Shown: positions 8,400-17,730, counted from the stretch's first letter. The stretch is 64,000 nucleotides of DNA from an uncultured Merdimonas sp. (GCA_944378225.1 CALWGE010000002.1:49681-113680); one strand, 5' to 3'. Notes: a model not told the origin generated them from the letters alone. Translations and numbers: made by a program.

Positions 8400-9893
8400 C
8401 TATTCCCTCAGCGTCGCCGCGTGCATAATCCGTTCCTGGGTAGCTTCCTCAATACTGAGTTCTCCCGTTTTCCGGCCTTCGCACATTACAACAATACGGT
8501 CGCTCATTCTCAGGATCTCCGTCATCTCTGAGGATATCATGATAATGGATTTTCCTTCCGCTGCCAGTTCACTCATCAGCTGGTAAATCTCACTCTTGGC
8601 TCCCACGTCGATACCTCGGGTAGGCTCGTCAAAAATCAGAATATCGCAGTTCCTTATCAGCCACTTGGCAATGACCACCTTCTGCTGATTTCCTCCGGAC
8701 AGATTAACCACCAGCTGATCCACACCCGGAGTCTTTGTCTTCAAAAGGTCTACATATTTCTGAGCCGCTTCATTTTCCTTTTTCTTGTTAATGAACAGGC
8801 CCTTCATATAATACTCGAGGCTCGCCATCGTGGAATTTTCTGCAACAGTCTTATCCACTACAATACCAAATCTCTTACGGTCCTCAGAAAGATATCCGAT
8901 TCCGCATTTTACCGCGTCCTGCGGACTCTTGATATCTACCTTCTTTCCATTTACGTAGATGTCGCCGCTCTGCTTGGGATCCGCTCCGAACAGGGCTCTC
9001 GCCGTCTCCGTTCTTCCGGCTCCCATCAGTCCGGAAAATCCCAGAATCTCGCCCTTTCTCAGTTCAAAGCTTACATCCTTTACCATTCTTCCGGCATTCA
9101 GATGCTCTACCTTCAGAACCACCGGCGCATCCGGCGAAACAGCGCTTTCTGTCTTGGGATCCTCGTAGATAACACGGCCTACCATCATATTGATGATATC
9201 ATCCTTGGTGCAATCCTTGGTAATCAGAGTTCCCACGTAACCACCGTCGCGCATAACCGTTACGCGGTCGGTAATCACCTTAATCTCGTCCATACGATGC
9301 GAGATATATACAATTCCCATCTGCTTTGCGCGCAGGTCACGGATGATTTTGAAAAGTTCTTCAATTTCCGCCTCTGTCAGAGCCGCAGACGGTTCATCGA
9401 ATATGATTACCTTTGCTTCATGAGAAATCGCTTTTGCAATTTCGCACATCTGCTGTTTTCCTACTGTCAGACGGCTCATGGTCTCCGTAGGGTCTATATC
9501 GATGCCCAGCTGATCGAACAGCTTTCGGGCTTCTTCATTCATTCTCTTATCGTCAATGAGTTTTCCCTTCATATACTCACGGCCGATAAAAATATTCTGA
9601 GCCACAGTCAGGTGTCCCATCATGTTCAGCTCCTGATGCACAATCACAATTCCCGCATCCTGAGCTTCTCTGGGATTGGAAAATTCCACTTCCTTTCCCT
9701 CATAGGTAATCGTACCCGAGTCCTTGTGATAGATACCGGTCAGCACTTTCATCAGCGTGGACTTTCCGGCTCCGTTCTCGCCCATCAGTGCGTGAACCTC
9801 GCCTTTTCTCACTTCCAGATCCACATGATCCAGCGCGTGCACTCCGGGGAACGATTTGTCAATGCCTTTCATGGTTAAAATAACGTCGCCCAT
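8400..9893 (-). CDS. Sugar ABC transporter ATP-binding protein (RbsA/MglA-like, two ATPase domains)
   Basis: A 497-aa tandem ATPase. The first domain has Walker A GENGAGKST (about 38-46), the TVGKQQM signature-equivalent and Walker B IIFDEPSAAL. The second domain has the degenerate GLMGAGRTE loop in place of Walker A, the NLSGGNQQKV signature and ILIFDEPTRGIDVG Walker B. This asymmetry is normal for RbsA, MglA and XylG. It powers uptake through the flanking permeases. The start is ATG 9893 behind GGGGGAGGATCAGAA, 21 bp downstream of the first permease gene. Confidence 0.95.
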   Translation of the reverse strand: MGDVILTMKGIDKSFPGVHALDHVDLEVRKGEVHALMGENGAGKSTLMKVLTGIYHKDSGTITYEGKEVEFSNPREAQDAGIVIVHQELNMMGHLTVAQNIFIGREYMKGKLIDDKRMNEEARKLFDQLGIDIDPTETMSRLTVGKQQMCEIAKAISHEAKVIIFDEPSAALTEAEIEELFKIIRDLRAKQMGIVYISHRMDEIKVITDRVTVMRDGGYVGTLITKDCTKDDIINMMVGRVIYEDPKTESAVSPDAPVVLKVEHLNAGRMVKDVSFELRKGEILGFSGLMGAGRTETARALFGADPKQSGDIYVNGKKVDIKSPQDAVKCGIGYLSEDRKRFGIVVDKTVAENSTMASLEYYMKGLFINKKKENEAAQKYVDLLKTKTPGVDQLVVNLSGGNQQKVVIAKWLIRNCDILIFDEPTRGIDVGAKSEIYQLMSELAAEGKSIIMISSEMTEILRMSDRIVVMCEGRKTGELSIEEATQERIMHAATLRE

Positions 9894-9914
9894 TTCTGAT
9901 CCTCCCCCTTCCGC

Positions 9915-10916
9915 TTAATTCCGTCTGCGTCTGCTTCGCAGGTCGGCATATACAACTACCAGAACGATAATTCCGGTGATGATGTACTGATAATGGCTCT
10001 GATAGCCCATGGCCAGAATTCCTTCCTGAAGCAGCGCGATAATCAGCACTCCTATCAGAGTTCCGCCGATAGAGGCTACGCCTCCTGTCATGGAAGTTCC
10101 TCCCATAACACAGCCGGCAATTGCATCATTGTTGAAGGTATCGCCCAGTCCCGGCTGAACGATGGTATTCTTTGCCACATAGAAGATGGCTGCAACTCCG
10201 GCAAGTGTGCCGCAGATAATATAAGCAAGAGTTTCCCATTTTTTTGTATTTACACCGGAAAGACGAACTGCCTCCCGGTTGCTTCCGATGCAGAGAATAT
10301 AACGTCCTGCCATGGTCTTATTCAGAATAACCGCACAGACGGCTGCTCCTGCAAAGAGAATCAGAAGACCTACCGGAATCTCGATGCCTCCCGCCTGCAC
10401 GCTCAGCAGATTCCGGTACCAGCCGTTCTCTGCCGTCGACTGCGGCCAGCTTACACTCTGTGTCTTGGTAAATACAGAACCCACGCCTTTGGCAATCATC
10501 ATGCTCGCCATGGAAGTAATGAAGGATGGCAATCCTCCGTAAGTAACCAGCAGTCCGTTGATGATACCGAAAATGGTTCCTACCAGAATACAGAGAACCA
10601 GGCAGAGCGCCAGCGGCCAGTCTCTTGACGTCAGCTGATAACCTGATATAAGCGCCGCGCAGAACATTACCGGTCCGATGGAGAAATCAATTCCGCCTGT
10701 CGCAATAACAAAAGTAACGCCCAGGGATAAAAATCCCATAAAGCAGGCATACCGCATAATACTTATAATTCGTGCATAGCTCACAAAACTGTTATTTGGA
10801 CGCATAATCGGCGTCAAGACTGCAAACAGTATGTACAGAAGAATCCATACACATATCAGTACCAGCCGGTTAAATCCAATCTTCTTCACGATTGCATTTT
10901 GCTTTATTTTTTCCAC
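9915..10916 (-). CDS. Sugar ABC transporter permease (RbsC-like), first permease and promoter-proximal gene
   Basis: A 333-aa polytopic permease with GGIDFSIGPVMF and IGSNREAVRLSGVN, homologous to the permease at 7386-8387. I start it at GTG 10916, which has GGAGGGAAGAAC immediately upstream. The frame stays open to 11027, but those extra 37 codons contain no membrane-protein-like sequence and cover the probable leader. It is the first gene of the transporter operon, with a promoter at about 11026-11054. Two non-identical permeases in one operon suggest a heterodimer. Confidence 0.9.
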   Translation of the reverse strand: MEKIKQNAIVKKIGFNRLVLICVWILLYILFAVLTPIMRPNNSFVSYARIISIMRYACFMGFLSLGVTFVIATGGIDFSIGPVMFCAALISGYQLTSRDWPLALCLVLCILVGTIFGIINGLLVTYGGLPSFITSMASMMIAKGVGSVFTKTQSVSWPQSTAENGWYRNLLSVQAGGIEIPVGLLILFAGAAVCAVILNKTMAGRYILCIGSNREAVRLSGVNTKKWETLAYIICGTLAGVAAIFYVAKNTIVQPGLGDTFNNDAIAGCVMGGTSMTGGVASIGGTLIGVLIIALLQEGILAMGYQSHYQYIITGIIVLVVVYADLRSRRRRN

Positions 10917-11025
10917 GTTCTTCCCTCCTAGTGACCGGGCGTATGACCGCCCCTTCCGTCCAGCACCCCACAGCCGAAGCGCAGGAAAGGATACTGATCC
11001 CTTGTCCGTTTTTGAATCTGTGTAC

Positions 11026-11054
11026 ATTATATGACCAAACTGTAAATAAATTAA
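11026..11054 (-). promoter_or_regulatory. Promoter of the sugar transporter operon
   Basis: TATAAT (11031-11026 on the minus strand) is a consensus -10, but the hexamer 17 bp upstream is only TTAATT. A perfect -10 with a poor -35 is what an activator-dependent promoter looks like. The YesN-type regulator encoded upstream (14197-15810) is the natural candidate. The leader to the GTG start is about 105 nt. Confidence 0.55.
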
Positions 11055-11107
11055 TAGAAAATCTTATTCGAAAAGGTGAATATTTTCCAAACTTGAGCCG
11101 TGCAAAT

Positions 11108-11250
11108 AAAAAAGAACCGGTCTGAGAAGAGAGCCCGCTCTCTGATTCAGGCCGGTTTTTTTATTTATAGGGCGATAGCCCGAAGCCGGGGGAAGCTGCC
11201 TTTTGCTTCTCCCGGCTGCACGGCTCAAGTACTCCCCTGGCGCCGTGCAC
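11108..11250. repeat. Terminator-bearing tandem repeat, copy 1
   Basis: A 142-144 bp unit that recurs at 11251-11394 with a two-base length difference at the T-run. It holds a bidirectional hairpin (AACCGGTCTGA...CAGGCCGGTT) flanked by A- and T-runs, then a second hairpin GCCGGGGGAAGC / GCTTCTCCCGGC. A third, partial copy begins at 11395 and forms a terminator. With the leader of the permease gene this accounts for the whole 10917-11448 gap; no gene is seen in it. Confidence 0.85.
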
Positions 11251-11394
11251 AAAAAGAACCGGTCTGAGAAGAGAGCCCGCTCTCTGATTCAGGCCGGAGA
11301 TTTTTTATTTATAGGGCGATAGCCCGAAGCCGGGGGAAGCTGCCTTTTGCTTCTCCCGGCTGCACGGCTCAAGTACTCCCCTGGCGCCGTGCAC
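11251..11394. repeat. Terminator-bearing tandem repeat, copy 2
   Basis: Near-identical second copy of the unit at 11108-11250; the AGA inserted before the T-run is the main difference. Both copies keep the two hairpins, so transcripts entering from either side meet several terminators in a row. Confidence 0.85.
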
Positions 11395-11433
11395 AAAAAG
11401 AACCGGGAGAAACCTGTTTTTGGTTTCTCCCGG
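11395..11433 (-). terminator. Rho-independent terminator after the membrane-anchored binding protein gene
   Basis: A 12-bp perfect stem CCGGGAGAAACC / GGTTTCTCCCGG with a 7-nt loop, followed on the minus strand by TTCTTTTT. It lies about 15 bp past the stop of the 11449-12432 gene and shares its edge sequences with the tandem repeat units. Confidence 0.85.
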
Positions 11434-11448
11434 CTGCACAGTCTGAAT

Positions 11449-12432
11449 CTACTCTGCCACGGGAAACAGCAGCTTCTGATTCGCTTCCGTATACATATTT
11501 TCTTTTGTGATCAGTTCAGAGCCCGAGTCAATGCTGGATTCCACCTTTTCACCGCGGGCAGCCCGGATCGCTGTCTCCACGCCCAGATACCCCATATTGA
11601 ACGGTTTCTGAATCGCCAGAGCCTCATAGACTCCCGATTCCAGCAGCTGAATCTGCTCAATGGAACTGTCAATGCCTGCCATGCGGATCTGATCCGAAAG
11701 TCCCAGCTCCAGCACCGCCCGCGCAGCGCCGACAGCAGAGTACTCGTTGAGTCCTACAATCATATTCATATCAGGATATTTTTCCAGCAGTCCTCTGGTC
11801 AGCTCAGAGGCCTTCTCTGTAATGGAGTCGCAGAACACAACTTCCGCCACCTGGCTTTCAGCCTCTCCCAGACCTGCGCGAAAGCCCGCTTCCCTTCCAA
11901 GAGCCGTAGAGCTTCCTTCCACATGGCCCACAATTCCGATTACCGTATCTTCGTCCACAAACTGCTTCATATAATTTCCCATTTTAAAACCGAGCTGGAA
12001 ATTATCTGTAGCTACGACCGAAGTTCCGGCATCTCCTTCCATCGTAGAGTCCAGAAGAATCAGAGTAATACCTGCTTCCTCAATCCGGCGCGCATAAGGC
12101 AGTGTGTCTTCACTGCTGCCGGGCGCCAGAACAATCGCGTCCGGTTTCTGCGCGATGGCGTCCAGAATCATCTCATTCTGCATGGAAATATCCTGCTCTC
12201 TTGCAGGCCCTGTGACTGTCAGCACCGCATCGTTCTCTGCCGCTGCCATTTCTCCTCCCTGAGCGATGGATGTCCAGAAATCTGTATCATCCAGGGCCTT
12301 CTGAATCATCACAATCTCCAGCTTCTTAAACGCCTCCGTCCGTTTCTGCCAGAGCACAAATCCTGCTGCCAGGACTCCCAGCACAAGGAGAAGCACCGCC
12401 AGAATTCTTATGTCAGTTTTCTTCCTGCTCAT
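11449..12432 (-). CDS. Membrane-anchored sugar-binding protein paired with the two-component system
   Basis: A 327-aa protein with an uncleaved-looking N-terminal membrane helix (about 10-27, no lipobox cysteine) followed by a type 1 periplasmic-binding fold. The fold shows AIAQKPDAIVLAPGSSE, VIGIVGHVEGSS and MAGIDSSIEQIQL. The start ATG overlaps the end of the sensor kinase gene by 20 bp and has AAAGGAGGAGCCGG upstream, so translation is coupled. No lipid anchor and tight linkage to a kinase suggest a receptor that presents ligand to the kinase, as in the XylFII-LytS arrangement of clostridia, rather than a transport protein. That role is inferred. Confidence 0.82.
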   Translation of the reverse strand: MSRKKTDIRILAVLLLVLGVLAAGFVLWQKRTEAFKKLEIVMIQKALDDTDFWTSIAQGGEMAAAENDAVLTVTGPAREQDISMQNEMILDAIAQKPDAIVLAPGSSEDTLPYARRIEEAGITLILLDSTMEGDAGTSVVATDNFQLGFKMGNYMKQFVDEDTVIGIVGHVEGSSTALGREAGFRAGLGEAESQVAEVVFCDSITEKASELTRGLLEKYPDMNMIVGLNEYSAVGAARAVLELGLSDQIRMAGIDSSIEQIQLLESGVYEALAIQKPFNMGYLGVETAIRAARGEKVESSIDSGSELITKENMYTEANQKLLFPVAE

Positions 12433-14200
12433 CCGGCTCCTCCTTTCTGCCCGGCAGCCGGACTGTCACCGTCGTACCCTTTCCCGGTTCACTCTCAAAA
12501 CTCAGCCCGTACGCCGTTCCATAGTACAGACGAATCCGCTCATGAACATTCTGAAGACCTACGCCATTGGATTTTGTATCGCGTATGTGCTTTTCAAAAA
12601 TGTGGTCCAGCGTGTTCTGATCCATGCCTCTGCCGTCATCCTGTATCTGAAGGGCAATGCCTGTTTCTTCCCGAAAGCCCCGGATCTGAATCATTCCTTT
12701 GCCCTCTTTATACTTAATCCCATGATATATTGCGTTTTCCACCAGGGGCTGAAGAACCAGCTTCACGGTTTCCTCATTCCGGATATCCGGATCCACCATA
12801 ATCTCATATTCCAGCTTATCCTGATACCGCATCTTCTGTATTGTCAGATATGCTTCTGTATAATTTATCTCTTCCTCAATCGTGACAACTTCCTGTTCAT
12901 TGCTGATACTGCGCCGCAGCAGACGCGCCAGGGAAGAAGTCATTTTAACCACTTCCTGGTTCTTTCCCCATTCGGCCATCCAGATGATAGAATCCAGCGT
13001 ATTGTAAAGAAAATGAGGATTAATCTGAGACTGGAGCGCCTTCAGCTCATATCTGCGTTTTGCCCTCTGTTCCCGTTCGCTCTCTTCCATCAGCTTCTGA
13101 ATTTCCCGGGTCATGGAATTAAACTTACGGCTCAGGCGTCCAATCTCATTATTTTCCCGAACCTCCAGGGCAACGTGGGCGAAATTTCCTTTCTCCACTT
13201 CCTTCATAGATAATTCCAGTGATTTGATGGGACGGGTAATCTTATCAGAAAGAAGAAACGCCAGCAGCATAGCTACTGTAAGCAGCAGCATAGCCACCAG
13301 AAGATAGGTAATTCTTGTCTCATCTGCTCCTTCCATCAGCTCAGACACATAGGACACGCCTACCACTATCCATCCGGTCGCCTCGGATCTGGAAATCGTA
13401 TAGAGCCTTCCGTCTTTTGTGCGGAAAGAAGGAACCTCTGTATTCATAACTTCTGAAATCAGTTCGTCCTTCATCCCGCTGTAAATCAGCTGCTGCTGAG
13501 GGTGGTAGACAATACCGCCATCTTCATCCAGAATATAAATATATCCCTTGTCTCCAAGGCTGATACGTTCGCACAGATCACGTATGGAATTGTAATTCAA
13601 ATCCACAAAGAAAACGCCCGTCACTCCCGGACTGGCGCTGTTGGAAATACTGCGGCTCAGGGTTACAACCCAGTCGTATTTTCCGGCAATGGCGTTCTGT
13701 ACGTGAGAAGTGGAAATTACCGCCTGTCCGTCTGCCGCCAGCGCCTTCTGATACCACTCCAGTTCACTTACTTCTATGTAAGGATTCAGTTTATCGTTCC
13801 CGTCGTTTACCACAGGCTCCCGTCCGTCCGGCAGAAGCGCCATGTTTGTGATATCTTCACGGGTATCTGATACCGTCTGAAAGACTGTGATAATTCTTTC
13901 CTGCAGTTCTTTTCTGCGTTCCTCATTCAGATTCTGGGTAAACAGATAGTCCCGTACATCCGAATTACTCGCCACAATAAACGAAATATTCTCCATATAG
14001 CTGATATAGGAGTCAATATCATTATTTACCTGTCCAATCAGCTGAGATGTATATTCCGTGGAGTTTTCCAGGACAGTGTTCTCCGTGTACCGAAGCGAGA
14101 TGATAAAATACGTAAGAAGCGCGCAGGCTACCAGGACGCCGAAAGAAACTGCGATGGTAGTGCGCACGCTCCGAAAGCGCAGCAGCCGATTTCCCCTCAT
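12413..14200 (-). CDS. YesM-type sensor histidine kinase
   Basis: A 595-aa membrane kinase. TM1 is about 14-36, an extracellular dCACHE-like sensor about 40-295, TM2 about 298-318, HAMP about 320-372, then the His_kinase domain with H396 in QSQINPHFLYNT. An HATPase region follows with LVLQPLVENAIYHG (N box), DDGRGM and GVGLQNVHERI. It overlaps the response regulator gene by 4 bp (ATGA) and the binding-protein gene by 20 bp. The group forms one translationally coupled sensing unit that probably responds to the sugar imported by the downstream ABC system. Confidence 0.93.
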   Translation of the reverse strand: MRGNRLLRFRSVRTTIAVSFGVLVACALLTYFIISLRYTENTVLENSTEYTSQLIGQVNNDIDSYISYMENISFIVASNSDVRDYLFTQNLNEERRKELQERIITVFQTVSDTREDITNMALLPDGREPVVNDGNDKLNPYIEVSELEWYQKALAADGQAVISTSHVQNAIAGKYDWVVTLSRSISNSASPGVTGVFFVDLNYNSIRDLCERISLGDKGYIYILDEDGGIVYHPQQQLIYSGMKDELISEVMNTEVPSFRTKDGRLYTISRSEATGWIVVGVSYVSELMEGADETRITYLLVAMLLLTVAMLLAFLLSDKITRPIKSLELSMKEVEKGNFAHVALEVRENNEIGRLSRKFNSMTREIQKLMEESEREQRAKRRYELKALQSQINPHFLYNTLDSIIWMAEWGKNQEVVKMTSSLARLLRRSISNEQEVVTIEEEINYTEAYLTIQKMRYQDKLEYEIMVDPDIRNEETVKLVLQPLVENAIYHGIKYKEGKGMIQIRGFREETGIALQIQDDGRGMDQNTLDHIFEKHIRDTKSNGVGLQNVHERIRLYYGTAYGLSFESEPGKGTTVTVRLPGRKEEPDEQEEN

Positions 14201-15810
14201 CTGTTACGTTTCTCCTTTGCGTACTCTGTAGGCGTCTTTCCTGTCGCCTTTTTAAAGGAAACACTGAAATAGTGAGGATCTGAAAATCCAACTTCCTCCG
14301 CCACCTCATACGCGCGCTTTGACGTGTTTTCCAAAAGGTTTTTCGCCTTTTCCATCCGTTTTTTTGTCAGAGCCTCAATAAAGGTTTCCCCTGTATGAGT
14401 CTTGAAAAGCGTACTGAAATAGCTGGTACTCATGGCAAGATAGCTGCAGACGGAATTGAGGGTTACATCCGAATTCATATAATTCTGCTCAATGTATTCC
14501 AGCGCTTTCATAGCCTGCTTTTTACCATAGCTGTCCCTCTGCTCATTGAGGAATCTGGAAATGCTTCCGCAGATGGAAATCACATCCGTAGCCATATCCC
14601 GAAGATGCTCGTAAGTATACAGCCGGTTTATCAGTTCTTTTTCATCTTTCAGTATCTGTGTCTCCTGGTCCTCCGCCAGATTTGCCGAATTGATGACTGT
14701 CAGCAGCAGATTCTGCATATAAATAATCGCCCGGTTGCGGTTAATCCGGGATTCCCGAATCTCCTGAGCAAAACTGCGGATTGTGTGCTCCACTTCCTCC
14801 TGATTGCCTGCCTTTACGGACTGCAGCACCCGATCTGCCCAGTGCTGCACGTCCACAGGCGCACTCCTTCTTGCGTCCAGCATTCCCGATCGCAGCACCT
14901 GATTGCCGCCCAGAAGCCATTTCAGTTCCAGCGCAGCACGCGCCTTTTCATAAGACTGATACAGCTTTGCCGGATGCGTCACAGCCTCTCCCACGCCGGC
15001 CGATGTTTCGATAAGAAGAAGTTTCCGGATCGTGTCTCGTACTGCTTCCAGAGCCTCCTCTGTATTATCTTCCACTTCCTCTTTCGTCCGGCCGCAGAAA
15101 ATCGCCACTGTTTTTGCGTCCATGTTCTGGAACACAACTCCCAGACCTTTCTGCTCCACCAGCTCCTGGGTAATATTATAGATCGAAAACAGCGCAAGCT
15201 CGTCCCTTACCCCCGGATACCTGTTCACAAAGGGCGACAGATCGTCTCCTTCCACAATTACAGTGTTAAAAATTTCTCCGGGCAGAGAAACCTCCAGCTC
15301 ACGCATCTTTTCTTCCAGTTCTTCCGGGCGCTCATCACCGCGCAGAAGGCTGTTCAGAAAACGGCTCCGCAGAAAAGGTCTGTTGCTTCGATAAGCTCCC
15401 TTCAGCTTTTTCAGCGTCTCATTTTTAGCGTTCTGCTCATCAAGGCTTGCTCTTGCCTTCAACAGAACCTCTGTCAGTTCAGACGGCGTTACCGGCTTCA
15501 GGATATACTCCATAACACGGTAACGCACTGCCTGTTTTGCATACTCAAATTCATCATAGCCGCTGATAATCACTGTGCGTGTGTTCGGACAGTGTTCATA
15601 AATGTAGCGGGCCAGTTCAATGCCGTCCACATACGGCATATAGATATCCGTAAGAACCAGATCCGGCGGCGTCTTTTTAATAACCTCCATGGCCTGTTTC
15701 CCGTTCTCACAGCTTCCAATCAGTTCAAACCCCATCTCTTCCCAGTGGATATTCTGCCGGATCGCCTCGCGGATCAGAACCTCATCATCCACCAGCAACA
15801 CTTTATACAT
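14197..15810 (-). CDS. YesN-type response regulator with AraC DNA-binding domain
   Basis: A 537-aa regulator with a receiver domain at the N terminus (VLLVDDE, phosphoacceptor D55 in LVLTDIYMP, conserved K in the ILKP motif near 107), a long middle region and a C-terminal AraC-type double HTH (about 435-537). I start at ATG 15810 (MYKVLLVDDE), with GGGGTG nine bases upstream; a GTG four codons earlier is possible. It is the phosphorylation partner of the overlapping kinase. By gene order it should activate the transporter promoter at about 11026. Confidence 0.93.
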   Translation of the reverse strand: MYKVLLVDDEVLIREAIRQNIHWEEMGFELIGSCENGKQAMEVIKKTPPDLVLTDIYMPYVDGIELARYIYEHCPNTRTVIISGYDEFEYAKQAVRYRVMEYILKPVTPSELTEVLLKARASLDEQNAKNETLKKLKGAYRSNRPFLRSRFLNSLLRGDERPEELEEKMRELEVSLPGEIFNTVIVEGDDLSPFVNRYPGVRDELALFSIYNITQELVEQKGLGVVFQNMDAKTVAIFCGRTKEEVEDNTEEALEAVRDTIRKLLLIETSAGVGEAVTHPAKLYQSYEKARAALELKWLLGGNQVLRSGMLDARRSAPVDVQHWADRVLQSVKAGNQEEVEHTIRSFAQEIRESRINRNRAIIYMQNLLLTVINSANLAEDQETQILKDEKELINRLYTYEHLRDMATDVISICGSISRFLNEQRDSYGKKQAMKALEYIEQNYMNSDVTLNSVCSYLAMSTSYFSTLFKTHTGETFIEALTKKRMEKAKNLLENTSKRAYEVAEEVGFSDPHYFSVSFKKATGKTPTEYAKEKRNR

Positions 15811-15868
15811 AAAATACCGCACCCCAATACTCTTCTGTTTTTGCGTCTGCTTCTGTTTTACCCCGTTT

Positions 15869-16765
15869 TTATTCCAGAAGTCCGCTGATCAAATCTACAA
15901 TTCTGTCAAAAAATCTGGTGATAAAATTTCCTACCTGCTCTGTATCTATGCTGTCCAGATCCAGTCCCATCCCTTTCAGCTTTTCATAAAGCTGAGATGC
16001 CTGCCGGGCCAGCGCGTCCACATCAATATCCAGCTTGCTGATCTTATCCATCAAATCTACCAGCTTTGCCACGTCTTCATCTGAAAGGCTGATGCCAAAT
16101 TCTTTCATGGCATTCCGGATAATGGTCTCGATGTCCTCTTTGCTGTCCACGCCCTGCTCTACAATCTGCTGCTTGATATAAGCAACCATATCGGATGCCG
16201 TCTCGGAATCTCCCAGAATATCTCCTATCTCTCCTGTTACCACCAGCTCATTGACAGCTGTCTCCAGAGCCTGCTCGTTGACAGAACTTCCTGTCATGTC
16301 CGCATATCCCTTAACTGCTCCAATCAGTGCCGAAGTACCTGAAATATTGGAAGGAGCGGCCACGTAAACATCTGCATCCTCCAGCCCTGCGGTAAGAAGC
16401 GCATTTGTATACATATCGATTGTACAGTAACTGATATTATAGGTGCTTACATTCAGACCCGCACCCTCATCTGCCGGACGAATCAGCACAGAAGACAGCG
16501 CCTTTGTACCAATCACACTGGAACTCATATATGCGTCCAGATACTGATGTTCCTCCTGATTGGTCACATAGATAACCTCATAATTCGCCAGGTCTGCCTC
16601 ATTGATTCCCAGCAGTCCAAGCACTGTAGCACGCTGTTCAGCACTCAGATCCGAACCCAGCGCCAGAATAGGCTTCTCACCGGAATCTGCTCTGGAAGAA
16701 AAGCCCAGAGTAAGAGTCAGGGCACATATCAGAAACAGTGACATTATTTTTTTTATTTTTCTCAT
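15869..16765 (-). CDS. DUF1002 secreted protein
   Basis: A 298-aa protein with a signal peptide (hydrophobic about 6-24, likely cleavage near SRADS) and the DUF1002 (YpuA-like) fold, recognisable from ILALGSDLSAEQRATVLGLLG and YVAAPSNISGTSALIGAVKG. The function of the family is unknown. A hydrophobic C-terminal stretch is also present. The start overlaps the stop of the hydrolase gene by four bases, and GGAGG sits just upstream of ATG 16765, so the two are coupled. The gap to the next gene (response regulator) is 58 bp without an obvious terminator, so read-through is possible. Confidence 0.85.
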   Translation of the reverse strand: MRKIKKIMSLFLICALTLTLGFSSRADSGEKPILALGSDLSAEQRATVLGLLGINEADLANYEVIYVTNQEEHQYLDAYMSSSVIGTKALSSVLIRPADEGAGLNVSTYNISYCTIDMYTNALLTAGLEDADVYVAAPSNISGTSALIGAVKGYADMTGSSVNEQALETAVNELVVTGEIGDILGDSETASDMVAYIKQQIVEQGVDSKEDIETIIRNAMKEFGISLSDEDVAKLVDLMDKISKLDIDVDALARQASQLYEKLKGMGLDLDSIDTEQVGNFITRFFDRIVDLISGLLE

Positions 16766-17730
16766 TGCTGTTTTCCTCCTGTTCCGCGGCGCGGCTCTTC
16801 CGCCCGCACGTAAAGCCAGGCATACAAATCACGCAGAACCACTGCGCGATCTGTTTCATTCAGAATTTCATGCCTGTCATTTTCATAGAGTATCCAGGTG
16901 ACGTCCGTAAGACCTGCCGCCTCGAACTGCCGCCTTACCTGTTCCACCCCTTTTCCAAAATCACCTACGGGATCTTCAGCGCCTGACATGAACAGCACCG
17001 GCAGATCCTTCGGCATTTTCTCCATTGTTTCCCGACTGCATGCATCTTCTATACTGACAAACAGATTATAATAACCATTCACTGTAAACCGGAAGGTACA
17101 GCGCTCGTCAGCCAGATAGGCATCCACAATCGTTCCGTCCTTTGTAAGCCAGTCCTTATCCGTTCTGCCCGGCCGGAAACGCTTATTATAGCCCCCGAAA
17201 GCCATGCTGTCAATCAGACGGCTTCTGTAATGCCATCCCCTCAGCTTTGCAAACAGCGTGCAGAGTTTCTGCCCGGCCTTCAGCACAGGGGCCGGCTGCG
17301 TTCCTGTTCCCATAATCACAGCGCCGTCCAGTTCATCTCCATACATACTCAGATACTGACGCAGCAGAAATGAGCCCATACTGTGACCCAGAATAAAATA
17401 GGGAACTCCCGGCCACTTATTTCTGGTCTTTTTATGAAGTTTTCTCAGGTCTCCCAACACCACGGCATTTCCGTTTTCTTCACAGAAAAAGCCATATTCC
17501 TCTTTTGAAACGACGGAAGTTCCATGCCCCAGATGATCGTTTCCGACCACCACAAATCCCTTCTCTGTCAGATATTCCGCCGTCTCTTCATAGCGTTCTA
17601 TAAATTCCACCATCCCGTGGAAAATCTGCAGCACACCGCAGACTTCTCCCTTCTCCGGTCTCCACTCTACCGCATGAATCTTTGTTCGTCCGTCCCCGGA
17701 AGCAAACGTAAATTCCCGCTTTACCGACAT
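16762..17730 (-). CDS. Alpha/beta hydrolase, monoacylglycerol-lipase-like
   Basis: A 322-aa cytosolic serine hydrolase of the Hydrolase_4 (lysophospholipase/MGL) type. The oxyanion-hole region is QIFHGMVEF, the nucleophile elbow GHSMGS (S117 in this numbering), the acid probably Asp in SGAEDPVGDFG and the catalytic histidine in NDRHEIL near the C terminus. No signal peptide. I start at ATG 17730 with AAAGGAACTGCATCA upstream; the frame is open for 27 more codons, but these run through a repeat (17761-17879). It is coupled to the DUF1002 gene. The substrate is unknown; a lipid ester is the usual family substrate. Confidence 0.88.
   Translation of the reverse strand: MSVKREFTFASGDGRTKIHAVEWRPEKGEVCGVLQIFHGMVEFIERYEETAEYLTEKGFVVVGNDHLGHGTSVVSKEEYGFFCEENGNAVVLGDLRKLHKKTRNKWPGVPYFILGHSMGSFLLRQYLSMYGDELDGAVIMGTGTQPAPVLKAGQKLCTLFAKLRGWHYRSRLIDSMAFGGYNKRFRPGRTDKDWLTKDGTIVDAYLADERCTFRFTVNGYYNLFVSIEDACSRETMEKMPKDLPVLFMSGAEDPVGDFGKGVEQVRRQFEAAGLTDVTWILYENDRHEILNETDRAVVLRDLYAWLYVRAEEPRRGTGGKQQ

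Noticed and set aside
11108-11394. Tandem repeats considered as a CRISPR array
   Set aside because: There are only two adjacent units of about 143 bp, with no spacers; each holds terminator hairpins and no cas gene is near.
11347-12717. 456-codon plus-strand frame over the terminator repeats and sensor gene
   Set aside because: It starts in the duplicated terminator unit and runs antisense to two well-supported genes.
14395-15888. 497-codon plus-strand reading frame opposite the response regulator
   Set aside because: The minus-strand protein has a full receiver and AraC domain; the antisense frame has none and no ribosome site.
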